Source of the DNA: JBIKIW01 sp044361365 | GTDB lineage: Bacteria; Patescibacteriota; JACMRA01 | NCBI GenBank assembly: GCA_044361365.1 | Contig: JBIKIW010000028.1 | Location: 1 to 18,849, forward strand | Reading direction: 5' to 3' | DNA length: 18,849 bases | Shown here: piece by piece, positions 7,096 to 13,400 of the stretch | How positions within the stretch are numbered: the stretch's first letter is position 1 | Layout of the letters: each line of letters begins with the position of its first letter | Notes under the pieces: generated by a model | What the model was told of the DNA's origin: nothing | What the model saw: the letters and a program-made list of their open reading frames with translations, nothing else | Database searches by the model: none | Made by a program: the position numbers and the translations under genes

Positions 7096-7147
7096 CCCCA
7101 CACCCCTCCGCCAGCCACTTCGTTCTGTCGGTATCCCCCGGGTGGGG
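7096..7147 (-). repeat. Palindrome family B, divergent copy
   Basis: On the minus strand a CCCCACCCGGGG first stem is followed by an imperfect second arm (CCGACAG...CTGG) and a GGAGGGGTGTGGGG end. The plan follows family B but the second stem is degenerate. Confidence 0.4.
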
Positions 7148-7171
7148 ACTTTATTTGATATTTTAGCGGAA

Positions 7172-7197
7172 AATGGCGATGAGGGCATCGCCTCTAC
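7172..7197 (-). repeat. Palindrome family A, copy 4
   Basis: On the minus strand the GTAGA lead is followed by the stem GGCGATG-CC-CTCATCGCC and an ATT tail. Stem bases differ from copies 1 and 2 with pairing kept. Confidence 0.65.
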
Positions 7198-7224
7198 GTA
7201 GAGGGAATTATAGTTTAACTACAG

Positions 7225-7252
7225 CAATAGCGAATTAAAATTCGCCGCTACA
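7225..7252 (-). repeat. Palindrome family A, copy 5
   Basis: On the minus strand the TGTAGC lead is followed by GGCGAATTTTAATTCGC and a TATTG tail. The inner stem is GCGAAT/ATTCGC. Confidence 0.6.
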
Positions 7253-7264
7253 CAATAATCATGT

Positions 7265-7312
7265 CTCCCTATCTAGGGAGGTGGCAACCGCAGGTTGACG
7301 GAGGGTATTTTG
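7265..7312 (+). repeat. Palindrome family B, copy 2
   Basis: The first stem is CTCCCT-ATCT-AGGGAG. The second stem is CAACC-GCA-GGTTG, followed by ACGGAGGGTATTTTGTT. This is the family B plan with both stems changed from the 7424 copy but still paired. Confidence 0.65.
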
Positions 7313-7331
7313 TTACAAATTTATTATTCAA

Positions 7332-7358
7332 CATTGGCTAGATAAACTCGCCTCTACA
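7332..7358 (-). repeat. Palindrome family A, copy 6 (degenerate)
   Basis: On the minus strand the TGTAGA lead is followed by GGCGAGTTTATCTAGCC and an AATG tail. Pairing is partial. Confidence 0.45.
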
Positions 7359-7367
7359 GAACAAACT

Positions 7368-7495
7368 TATGCCCATTTCACTAAACACCAACCTAACTTC
7401 AAATTTAAACTAAACTCGAAATTCCCCTTTTGAAAGGGGTGGCAGACAAAGTCTGACGGGGTATGTTTGTGGTAGTAATTAGCGAAACTAGTATA
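7368..7495. mobile_element. MITE-like unit carrying a family B palindrome, copy 1
   Basis: A roughly 128-bp non-coding unit with imperfect terminal inverted repeats starting TAT (TATGCCCATTTCACTA at left, TATACTAGTTTCGCTA read inward from the right, 11 of 16 identical). Its core, 7411-7476, matches 9078-9143 at 64 of 66 positions. The family B palindrome sits at 7424-7476. It encodes nothing, so it would need a transposase in trans. Confidence 0.55.
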
Positions 7496-7569
7496 ATTTA
7501 TAATTTATCATTAACCGTTTACAACTATTATTTGTTATTCATTCACTATTAATTAACTTCACCATCCCC

Positions 7570-7597
7570 TTTACAATTTACGCAATCTTTGTATCAA
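7570..7597 (+). promoter_or_regulatory. Possible prs promoter
   Basis: TTTACA (7570-7575), a 16-bp spacer and TATCAA (7592-7597). Transcription would begin within a few bases of the ATG at 7606, giving a nearly leaderless mRNA. The -10 match is poor, so this is tentative. Confidence 0.3.
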
Positions 7598-7605
7598 TCG
7601 GCTGG

Positions 7606-8556
7606 ATGCTCACTAATAAGGCATTAATAGCTGGCTCAAACTCCAAGCTACTTGCCCAAAAAATTGCCACCAACACCAAAGTCGAGCTTTTGTCTCCAAG
7701 AGTTGTACATTTTATCAATTCCGAGATGAAAACAACCCTCCCAGACAATCTCAACGACTTCCAAAAAGCTATTATTATTCAATCCACTTCCAACCCCGCT
7801 AACGATAATTTTGTGGAAATGGCGCTCCTTGCCGATACTCTTGAGAGAGAAGGTATTGAGGATGTAAAAGCTCTTGTCCCTTACTTTGGTTACGCCCGCC
7901 AAGACAAACAACACCTACCCCACGAATCAGTCTCAATGGAAGTTATGATAAAGCTTCTAAAGTCTGTTGGAATCAGCAAAATTGCCACAGTTGATATTCA
8001 TAACGAATCCGCAATCGCCAAATACAACCTGCCAATTAGCAACATTTCTTCCGTTCCATTTTTAGCAAAAGAAATTTACAAATCTCTAAATTTAAACGAG
8101 CAAACTGAATCTGAAATCACCATCGTTTCTCCTGATTATGGGGGTATTAAGCGTGCTGAACTATTTGCCCAAAATTTTTACCAAAACCCAAAAAACCTAG
8201 AAGTTGTTAGTATCAAAAAACAACGACACCTAGACAAAACTCACTACTCTGAAGCTGTGGAATTGAAAGGCGAAATTCGTGATAAAAAAGTCATTTTAAT
8301 CGACGATGTCTCTACTAGCGGGGGAACTTTGCTAAACGCCCTAGAGCTTTGCAAAGCCAATGGAGTTGGAGAGGTTTATTGCTTGGTAATTCATGCTGAT
8401 TTTGCTAAAGGTGTAGCTGAAAAATTCCAAAACTCTGATTTTAAAAAGCTTTTTACCACCAACACAATCGAAAAAACTGTAGAAAATTTAGAATTTTTTG
8501 ATAAAATTGAGGTAATTGACGTTAGTCCAATTTTTGAAGAATTTGTTTGTAGCTAA
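7606..8556 (+). CDS. prs: Ribose-phosphate pyrophosphokinase (PRPP synthetase)
   Basis: This enzyme makes PRPP from ribose 5-phosphate and ATP for purine, pyrimidine, His and Trp synthesis. At 316 residues it has the normal length. Seen in order are NDNFVEMALLADTLEREG (67-83), the ATP-binding region VPYFGYARQDK (91-101), VDIHNES with H132, SPDYGGIKRAE (175-185), the flexible catalytic loop KKQRH (204-208) and the PRPP-binding loop LIDDVSTSGGTLLNA (231-245). The segment after DIH reads NESAIAKYNLPI, lacking the usual QIQGFF of class I enzymes, so the allosteric or subunit-contact region may differ. The N-terminal strand is slightly short of the usual start, but no upstream in-frame start fits better. 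It is a single gene facing repeat clusters on both sides. There is no Shine-Dalgarno sequence. Confidence 0.95.
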   Translation: MLTNKALIAGSNSKLLAQKIATNTKVELLSPRVVHFINSEMKTTLPDNLNDFQKAIIIQSTSNPANDNFVEMALLADTLEREGIEDVKALVPYFGYARQDKQHLPHESVSMEVMIKLLKSVGISKIATVDIHNESAIAKYNLPISNISSVPFLAKEIYKSLNLNEQTESEITIVSPDYGGIKRAELFAQNFYQNPKNLEVVSIKKQRHLDKTHYSEAVELKGEIRDKKVILIDDVSTSGGTLLNALELCKANGVGEVYCLVIHADFAKGVAEKFQNSDFKKLFTTNTIEKTVENLEFFDKIEVIDVSPIFEEFVCS

Positions 8557-8762
8557 AGCTTATTTAACTGATCTAAACTTGACAAAACCGCATTTAATAA
8601 TCGAATATTAACCTATGACTTATATTAAACAGCCAAACAATTTTTGCTTGGACCATCGTGGTAGCGGCAGATAAGCTCTATTGTTATACAATATGATTTC
8701 CCCTTTTAAATGGGGAATTTATTTTGCATCAACAAATCCATTATACTCATTTCACTAAAAAT

Positions 8763-8804
8763 ACAACCTGTCATGATGAGCTTACAACCTGTCATGATGA
8801 GCTT
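8763..8804. repeat. 21-bp tandem duplication
   Basis: ACAACCTGTCATGATGAGCTT occurs twice, back to back and without a mismatch (8763-8783 and 8784-8804). The second unit runs on into the family C repeat. Confidence 0.9.
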
Positions 8805-8816
8805 GTTTCAGGATCT
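8791..8816 (+). repeat. Dispersed palindromic repeat, family C, copy 2
   Basis: It matches 4924-4949 at 23 of 26 positions and shares the ending CTTGTTTCAGGATCT. The left arm has been altered (GATGAG for TCTGAA), apparently within the tandem duplication. Confidence 0.65.
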
Positions 8817-8817
8817 G

Positions 8818-8839
8818 AATCATTTTTGCGTTTAATATA
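8818..8839. repeat. 22-bp direct repeat flanking the 8836-9159 elements, left copy
   Basis: AATCATTTTT-G-CGTTTAATATA matches 9160-9181 at 21 of 22 positions. The two copies bracket the composite element and the second MITE-like unit. Confidence 0.7.
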
Positions 8840-8889
8840 GAACCCATTTGATTTCTTATCCCCTAAAATAGACCAAAAATAGCTAGTTG

Positions 8890-8930
8890 CTCCCTGATAA
8901 GGGAGCTGTCCCAACGGGACTGTGGGTTTC
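8890..8930 (+). repeat. Palindrome family B, copy 5
   Basis: The first stem is CTCCCT-GATA-AGGGAG. The second is GTCCC-AAC-GGGAC, followed by TGTGGGTTTC. Both stems pair perfectly with bases unlike the other copies. Confidence 0.6.
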
Positions 8931-8944
8931 ATCTTCACTTTAAA

Positions 8945-8990
8945 TTACCACAAAACCCCTTGTCCTGTGGACATTCCCCTTATCAGGGGA
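8945..8990 (-). repeat. Palindrome family B, copy 6 (inverted)
   Basis: On the minus strand it reads CCCCTGATAAGGGG, then AATGTCCACAGGAC (second stem GTCC/GGAC), then AAGGGGTTTTGTGGTAAT. It faces the copy at 8890-8930 across a short spacer, like a bacterial interspersed mosaic element. Confidence 0.6.
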
Positions 8991-9036
8991 AAACTATTTA
9001 ATGGCTTATTGCTCGAATTAGTTTTCAAATAGGTTC

Positions 9037-9159
9037 TATACTCATTTCGCTAACAACAACTTAACATTAAATAGAGATAAACTCGAAATTCCCCTTTTGA
9101 AAGGGGTGGCAGGCAAAGCCTGACGGGGTATGTTTGTGGTAGTTGGTGAAATAGGTATA
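9037..9159. mobile_element. MITE-like unit carrying a family B palindrome, copy 2
   Basis: A roughly 123-bp relative of 7368-7495. Terminal inverted repeats are TATACTCATTTCGCTAA and TATACCTATTTCACCAA (13 of 17 identical). The core 9078-9143 matches 7411-7476 at 64 of 66 positions. The family B palindrome is at 9091-9143. Confidence 0.55.
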
Positions 9160-9181
9160 AATCATTTTTACGTTTAATATA
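9160..9181. repeat. 22-bp direct repeat flanking the 8836-9159 elements, right copy
   Basis: AATCATTTTT-A-CGTTTAATATA, partner of 8818-8839. It directly abuts the right end of the MITE-like unit. Confidence 0.7.
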
Positions 9182-9211
9182 CTATAATGATAAATAGTGA
9201 AATTGGTACAA

Positions 9212-9628
9212 TCAAGCATCGTAAAACTTTTTATACAAAATTAAAGTGTTTTTATAAAGGCTATTTCCACCATAAAAACTTGCAAAAGATTCTTTTGAAA
9301 CAATTTTGAGGTCATTTTTGTAAATTTCTTCAAACATTTTTTTGTCTATTTTGTTGTCTATATAATACTTGCAAAGTAGTTCTAAAGCCTTGCAATAATC
9401 TTCCGCTTTTAGATTCAACAAATCCCGGTCTATATCCAATTGACTAGCTGCATACACAAAAGATGCTTCGTCTAAATGTCTTTTAGCATCTGCAAGTAAC
9501 CCTGCCAACACCAGATCGTTTGAAGATTGGTAAATTTTGGAAGTAAAAATATAGTAAATAAAACCTCCAATTGCCAAACTAATTAATGCATTTAGCGGGT
9601 CAATCTGTATTTGAAACCACTCAGGCAT
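9212..9628 (-). CDS. Hypothetical protein with a single N-terminal TM segment
   Basis: I do not recognise this 138-residue protein. Residues 11-30 (PLNALISLAIGGFIYYIFTS) form one membrane segment. The remaining roughly 105 residues are predicted helical and rich in Lys, Asp, Leu and Tyr, with alanine-rich helices (LAGLLADAKRHLDEASFVYA), so the soluble part is probably a small cytoplasmic helical domain. It ends in TGA. The start ATG at 9628 lies 3 bp after the stop of the 68-residue gene upstream, so the two are almost certainly co-transcribed. No Shine-Dalgarno sequence is seen. Its 3' side faces the repeat cluster and convergent prs. Confidence 0.65.
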   Translation of the reverse strand: MPEWFQIQIDPLNALISLAIGGFIYYIFTSKIYQSSNDLVLAGLLADAKRHLDEASFVYAASQLDIDRDLLNLKAEDYCKALELLCKYYIDNKIDKKMFEEIYKNDLKIVSKESFASFYGGNSLYKNTLILYKKFYDA

Positions 9629-9631
9629 CTG

Positions 9632-9838
9632 TTATCTACTAGGTTGAAGAGCTTTTTGGGGTTTTGAAGTGTGTGCTTTTTTTTCGGGCCATCTACGATT
9701 TCTTAGGTGGTAAGGAAGCTGATCAAGACGATAACTACCGGGGGTCGCCATTTTGTCTATAATATCTGCAAAAACACTTTCAGGTCCTTGAGATTCTTTT
9801 TTTTGGGATTTAATTTTGATTTTTGGAGGGTTGGTCAT
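9632..9838 (-). CDS. Small hypothetical protein (68 aa)
   Basis: A short basic protein, MTNPPKIKIKSQKKESQGPE to KPQKALQPSR, that I do not recognise. The frame is open up to an ATG at 9949, but I place the start at the ATG at 9838 for two reasons. The extra 37 codons run through a family A palindrome (9904-9931). A good promoter lies directly upstream of 9838, so the longer protein would not be on that transcript. It is rich in Lys, Pro, Ser and Arg with no membrane segment and is probably partly disordered. The motif YHLRNRRWPEK (48-58) is the most structured-looking stretch. It is followed at 3 bp by the TM protein gene, suggesting a two-gene operon. Confidence 0.55.
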   Translation of the reverse strand: MTNPPKIKIKSQKKESQGPESVFADIIDKMATPGSYRLDQLPYHLRNRRWPEKKAHTSKPQKALQPSR

Positions 9839-9848
9839 ACAAAAGTTA

Positions 9849-9876
9849 ATTTTAACAATCTCAAAACTTCTGTCAA
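9849..9876 (-). promoter_or_regulatory. Sigma-70-like promoter for the 9838-9212 operon
   Basis: On the minus strand, TTGACA (9876-9871), a 16-bp spacer and TAAAAT (9854-9849). The -35 is a perfect consensus and the -10 is 5 of 6. Transcription would start near 9842, only about 4 nt before the ATG at 9838, so the mRNA would be effectively leaderless. Confidence 0.6.
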
Positions 9877-9903
9877 TAATTTTCCCCGTATTCCAAGTTA
9901 ATT

Positions 9904-9931
9904 CAATGGCGACACGGAGGTCGCCCCTACA
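9904..9931 (-). repeat. Palindrome family A, copy 7
   Basis: On the minus strand the TGTAGG lead is followed by GGCGACCTCCGTGTCGCC and an ATTG tail. It is nearly identical to the 6825 copy, with a GGCGAC/GTCGCC stem. It sits between the divergent 9838 and 10100 genes. Confidence 0.7.
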
Positions 9932-10046
9932 GAATACCTCAAAACCCAAGCTTTGACCTTAGCTAAAAACTGTGCTATAAAAGTTTTTAATTTACCCAAA
10001 AAGTAAGTTTCAAATTTTATCTTAAAACCGAAATTACCTCTATTTT

Positions 10047-10074
10047 TGATAAAAAGCTTTTTGTGTGATTTAAT
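10047..10074 (+). promoter_or_regulatory. Possible promoter of the phosphatase operon
   Basis: TTGATA (10047-10052), a 16-bp spacer and TTTAAT (10069-10074), followed by an A/T-rich leader of about 19 nt before the ATG at 10100. An alternative -10 is TATAAC at 10080-10085. In this AT-rich context the call is tentative. Confidence 0.35.
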
Positions 10075-10099
10075 TAATGTATAACAAAAACAAAATACT

Positions 10100-10453
10100 A
10101 TGCAAACTGACTTAAAGCAAAAACTACTCTCAGCTCATAATACACTATCTTATCTTGAAACACTACCTTCTGGAAAAGGTATTTTTGATCTAAAAGAACA
10201 GATCTCTGATGAAAACCTTATCAAGGCTAGTAACTATATACCCAAGTTTGTTTTGGAATCTCTTTTATTAGAAATCTCACCTGAACAAACCCAAAAACTT
10301 TTAGAAATGGCTGAAAACAACCAAGTTGACGATTTTTCACTCACTATCGGTTCCATTGTTGCGGTGGACGCCAGGCTTTCTAAGATAGTCAATCACGCTC
10401 TAAACACAGCAATTAGAGTAGTAGCAAATGAATATAAAGTAAATTTAAACTAA
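10100..10453 (+). CDS. Hypothetical protein, first gene of the phosphatase operon
   Basis: I do not recognise this 117-residue protein. It appears all-helical and soluble: LKQKLLSAHNTLSYLETLPS (5-24), a central LLLEISPEQTQKLLEMAEN stretch (55-73), and a C-terminal helix with LSKIVNHALNTAIRVVANEY (93-112). It has no Cys, no TM segment and no signal peptide. The SPEQTQKLLEMA stretch looks like a helical adaptor but matches nothing I can name. It is the promoter-proximal gene of a tightly spaced plus-strand series, with only 8 bp to the 1350-residue gene, so it may be a chaperone or partner of that protein (inference from position only). No Shine-Dalgarno sequence is present. Confidence 0.6.
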   Translation: MQTDLKQKLLSAHNTLSYLETLPSGKGIFDLKEQISDENLIKASNYIPKFVLESLLLEISPEQTQKLLEMAENNQVDDFSLTIGSIVAVDARLSKIVNHALNTAIRVVANEYKVNLN

Positions 10454-10461
10454 AAAATATT

Positions 10462-13400
10462 ATGACTTTAGAAAGTTTCCAAAATCCAGAAGAACGCAAT
10501 CCAAATTTACCCAACCTAAACCTTAGAAATTCTCTTTCTGCTGAGATAAATCTATCTAATAATGAGCTTAACTACGGCGTTTTTAGAGATTTTACCTTAG
10601 GAAAAAACAAACTGATCAACGAAGCTATAAATGAATATACTGATATTTTAAGTGTTTTAGATAACTATTCGGTTTCAACCCCTGATCAACAAAAAACTGG
10701 AGGTTGGAAAGAAAAAATAGGTCAAAAATTTGGAGATTTTAAAAAAGCAGTTACCCAAAATAATATTGTTAAATTTACCAAAAGAGGAATACAGACAGTT
10801 GGTCAAGTAGCACAAAATAGCATTAATGATGTCAGAAAAGGAATTGTTGGCTCTGCTACTGTAAATGCTTTTGGTGGAAGTGAAAAAGTTGTAAAATCAG
10901 GATTTGGATATAATAGCTTTTATGCGGATACAACTGAACATGTTGGAAAATCTGTTGAGGGCTTGGAAGGTAAAATAAATTCTCAAATTCAACAAAAATG
11001 GTCGAATATTAGCCACGAAGATCAAAATATAATTCAAAATAAGATATTAGAAATAGTCAAAACCGCTAACGATTTTAGGCAGAATTTAATCAATGCTCAA
11101 GGTAAAACCGTCACTAACTATTACGGAGCCAAAGAAGAAAAACTACAAACAAAAGGAAGGTTAACCACGACTGGAGCTATTACGCTTGCATCTGCTGCTT
11201 TTGGGCCTCTCGGTTATGCTGCGATTGCTGGTCGAACAATAGTAAATGCTTCAATTGGAGAAGTCAAAGGACTTAGTGAGCAAACGCTAAAATCTCAACG
11301 AGAAAATCTAGAAAAAGGGCTTGTCTTGGAAGATCTGCAAAATATTACTCTACTTTTAGACAATCTTGGTAATCAAAAAATTAGTCTAGCTACCGCTGAA
11401 ACAATTAGAGAAAATTTTAAAAAGTTAAACAATAAATTTTTGTTGACTGGACAAATGGAGGCTGAATATCTCAAAATTGAAGCTAAATTATCTCCAGATT
11501 TACACCCAGAAAATTTTGTACCTGAGGGTCAAGAAATCCTACAAAATAGCCAAAATACAAACAATCTATTGAGTCAATTTTCAAACAAACTAGATGCCAC
11601 AACAGCTAAAGTTTTGGGGCAAGAATTTATCAAAACCGTTGAGTCAGAGTTTAATGATCCAAAAAAGAGGATGTTGCGTATCGGGATGGTGGTTGGAGCC
11701 AGTGTAGCTGGTTTAGCATTTTCAGCATACATCGGTCGCCCTGCACTTCAAGGACTTTATAAAACCATATTCCAGCACGGAGAAACTGTTACATTACCAA
11801 CGCAATCAGGTAATATTCGCTTGCAATCTAGCCATGCTCCTCTTGATGGTTATAAAGTGTTGAGTCAACAAGGTGATTTGTTGGTTGTTGGAAAAGAAGG
11901 TCAAACACTTCCAACTGATGATGAAATGAGGTTAGCAATTAACAAGCACTTCGAACAGTCTCCTACAATTGAAGGTGCTAAAGTATCAGATTTTAGAACT
12001 CCAGATGGAAAAATTTTGGAAGGTGTGCGTACAGTTGCAGGTAAAATTGATGGTAAAACTGGAATTTTGATTGCGGATCAAAACAATCCTGTGGTTAGCT
12101 ATGATGACACCGAAATTAGATTTGATAAAGGAACTTCTGGTAGCGGTTTGAACTTAGAAAAATACCAGGATCAAACTGTAATTGGTAAGTATGGAGATCA
12201 GCTGGTTGTTGCTGACAAAAATACTTCACCTCAAGTCATCGCAGAACTTAATAGAATAGAGGGAATTGAAAAATATAATACTTCTACAACAAGCCCTACG
12301 ACTCCACAATTGGGTCAAAATGAAACTTCCCCCATAGCTCGAGGATTTGTAACTCCACAACAACCCGTTGTACAACCAGCCACAACCACAAAAGGTGAGC
12401 TTTTAGGATTTAACACTACTGATTTGAGTAAGCTCGACGCTACTAGTCGAGGTGGAATTGGTAAGCTTGAAATCTATGCTTTTGATAAAGATCCAAATTC
12501 TCCATTCAACCAAATGGCTGCTAGACTTAAAATGAGTCCCGAAGATACCAAGGCGTTTGTGGCTGTAAATGGATTGTATGAAAAAGATGGTCAGTTATAC
12601 ACTGGTGTTGAACTAAAAAATACTTTAATTCAAAAAATTCAAACTGGTGAAATTAAACCACAAGACATAAGCACTCCAGAAGGAATAAATAGAGTAATTC
12701 AATCTTATGGTATAAAATCGGAAGGTGGAATGGGTGTTGGAGTTTATGGTGGAAACTCTGCTGATCTTGCTCAAGCTAAAGCGTATTTTGCTGATGTTGA
12801 AGCTTTGAATCAACAATTTGCCAGAGAAGACAAGCTAATTCTAAATCCTAATGACTCCAGAGAGACAACCTTTAATCCAAATTCCCCCACTGCAACAACT
12901 GACGAGGCTGATTATGGAAGACGGTTAGCCGAAATACGAAATAGAAATCTAAGAACTGTTTTTGGTAGAGGTTCAGAATGGCAAACAAACGCCAACACGG
13001 CAGACACCAAAGCAATTGAAGTCTATGATGGCAATGGTACAATTCCCCAAAACAGAGCTGGTTCGAACCCAATACCACCTGCAGAAGTAGCCAACACTCC
13101 AAGTAAGGTAAATATTTTTAGCCTACCTACAGACCCAGCAATTGTATCAAGCCAATTAAATCCAGGGCAAGAGTACAACTTAAGCAGGAATATTTTTAAT
13201 GGCGAACCAGATGTAAACAGATCTGTTTTATCAGATTTGATCAGAAAAAGTAAAGGAGTGGTTGTAGGTTTGGATGAAATCCCGACTAGAGTTATAAATC
13301 CAGATTATAAAGAAACACCGCCTATTCCGCTTGCACAATCATTTAGTGACAATGTTGTTAATGGACCCGAATATTATGAAGTAACTGGTATTTTTGCTAG

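Larger units (their letters stand above)
6644..7605. other. Gene-free repeat cluster between divergent aroC and prs
   Basis: No credible gene is seen in these 962 bp. From left to right it holds two copies of a 25-bp direct repeat, an AT-rich inverted repeat pair (6782-6798 against 6994-7010, 17 bp perfect), at least six copies of palindrome family A in both orientations, three copies of palindrome family B, and a roughly 128-bp MITE-like unit. Short frames here are by-products of the repeats. Promoters for aroC and prs must lie at its two ends. Confidence 0.75.
8836..9040. mobile_element. TIR-bounded composite element with two inverted family B palindromes
   Basis: The 205-bp unit ends in inverted repeats TATAGAACCCATTTGA (8836-8851) and TATAGAACCTATTTGA (read inward from 9040), 15 of 16 identical. 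It contains family B copies in opposite orientations at 8890-8930 and 8945-8990. It has no coding capacity. Its right TATA is shared with the left end of the next MITE-like unit. Confidence 0.55.
8557..9211. other. Gene-free repeat cluster between convergent prs and the 9212 gene
   Basis: No credible gene is seen in these 655 bp. It holds a degenerate family A-like word near 8660, a half copy of family B (CCCCTTTTAAATGGGG, 8700-8715), a 21-bp tandem duplication, a family C copy, a TIR-bounded composite element and a second MITE-like unit. The hairpins could also end transcription from both convergent genes, but none is followed by a proper T-run. Confidence 0.7.

Noticed and set aside
6825..7358. 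Possible CRISPR array because of many short repeats
   Set aside because: The repeats are palindromes of variable stem sequence in both orientations with irregular spacing; there are no uniform repeats, spacers or cas genes.
8579..8608. TTGACA followed by AT-rich sequence after prs, as a promoter
   Set aside because: No -10 element lies at a proper spacing and no gene follows on the plus strand.
9091..9143. Family B hairpin as an intrinsic terminator for the convergent genes
   Set aside because: The stems are strong, but no T-run follows on either strand, and the same hairpin occurs within aroC and between divergent genes, so it is better called a repeat.
9839..9949. Longer N-terminus (from 9949) for the small minus-strand gene
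   Set aside because: The extra codons run through a family A palindrome and lie upstream of a strong promoter that starts transcription near 9842.
13058..13070. GGTTCGAACCC, which looks like a tRNA T-arm
   Set aside because: It lies inside the 1350-codon gene and no cloverleaf, acceptor stem or anticodon arm can be built around it.
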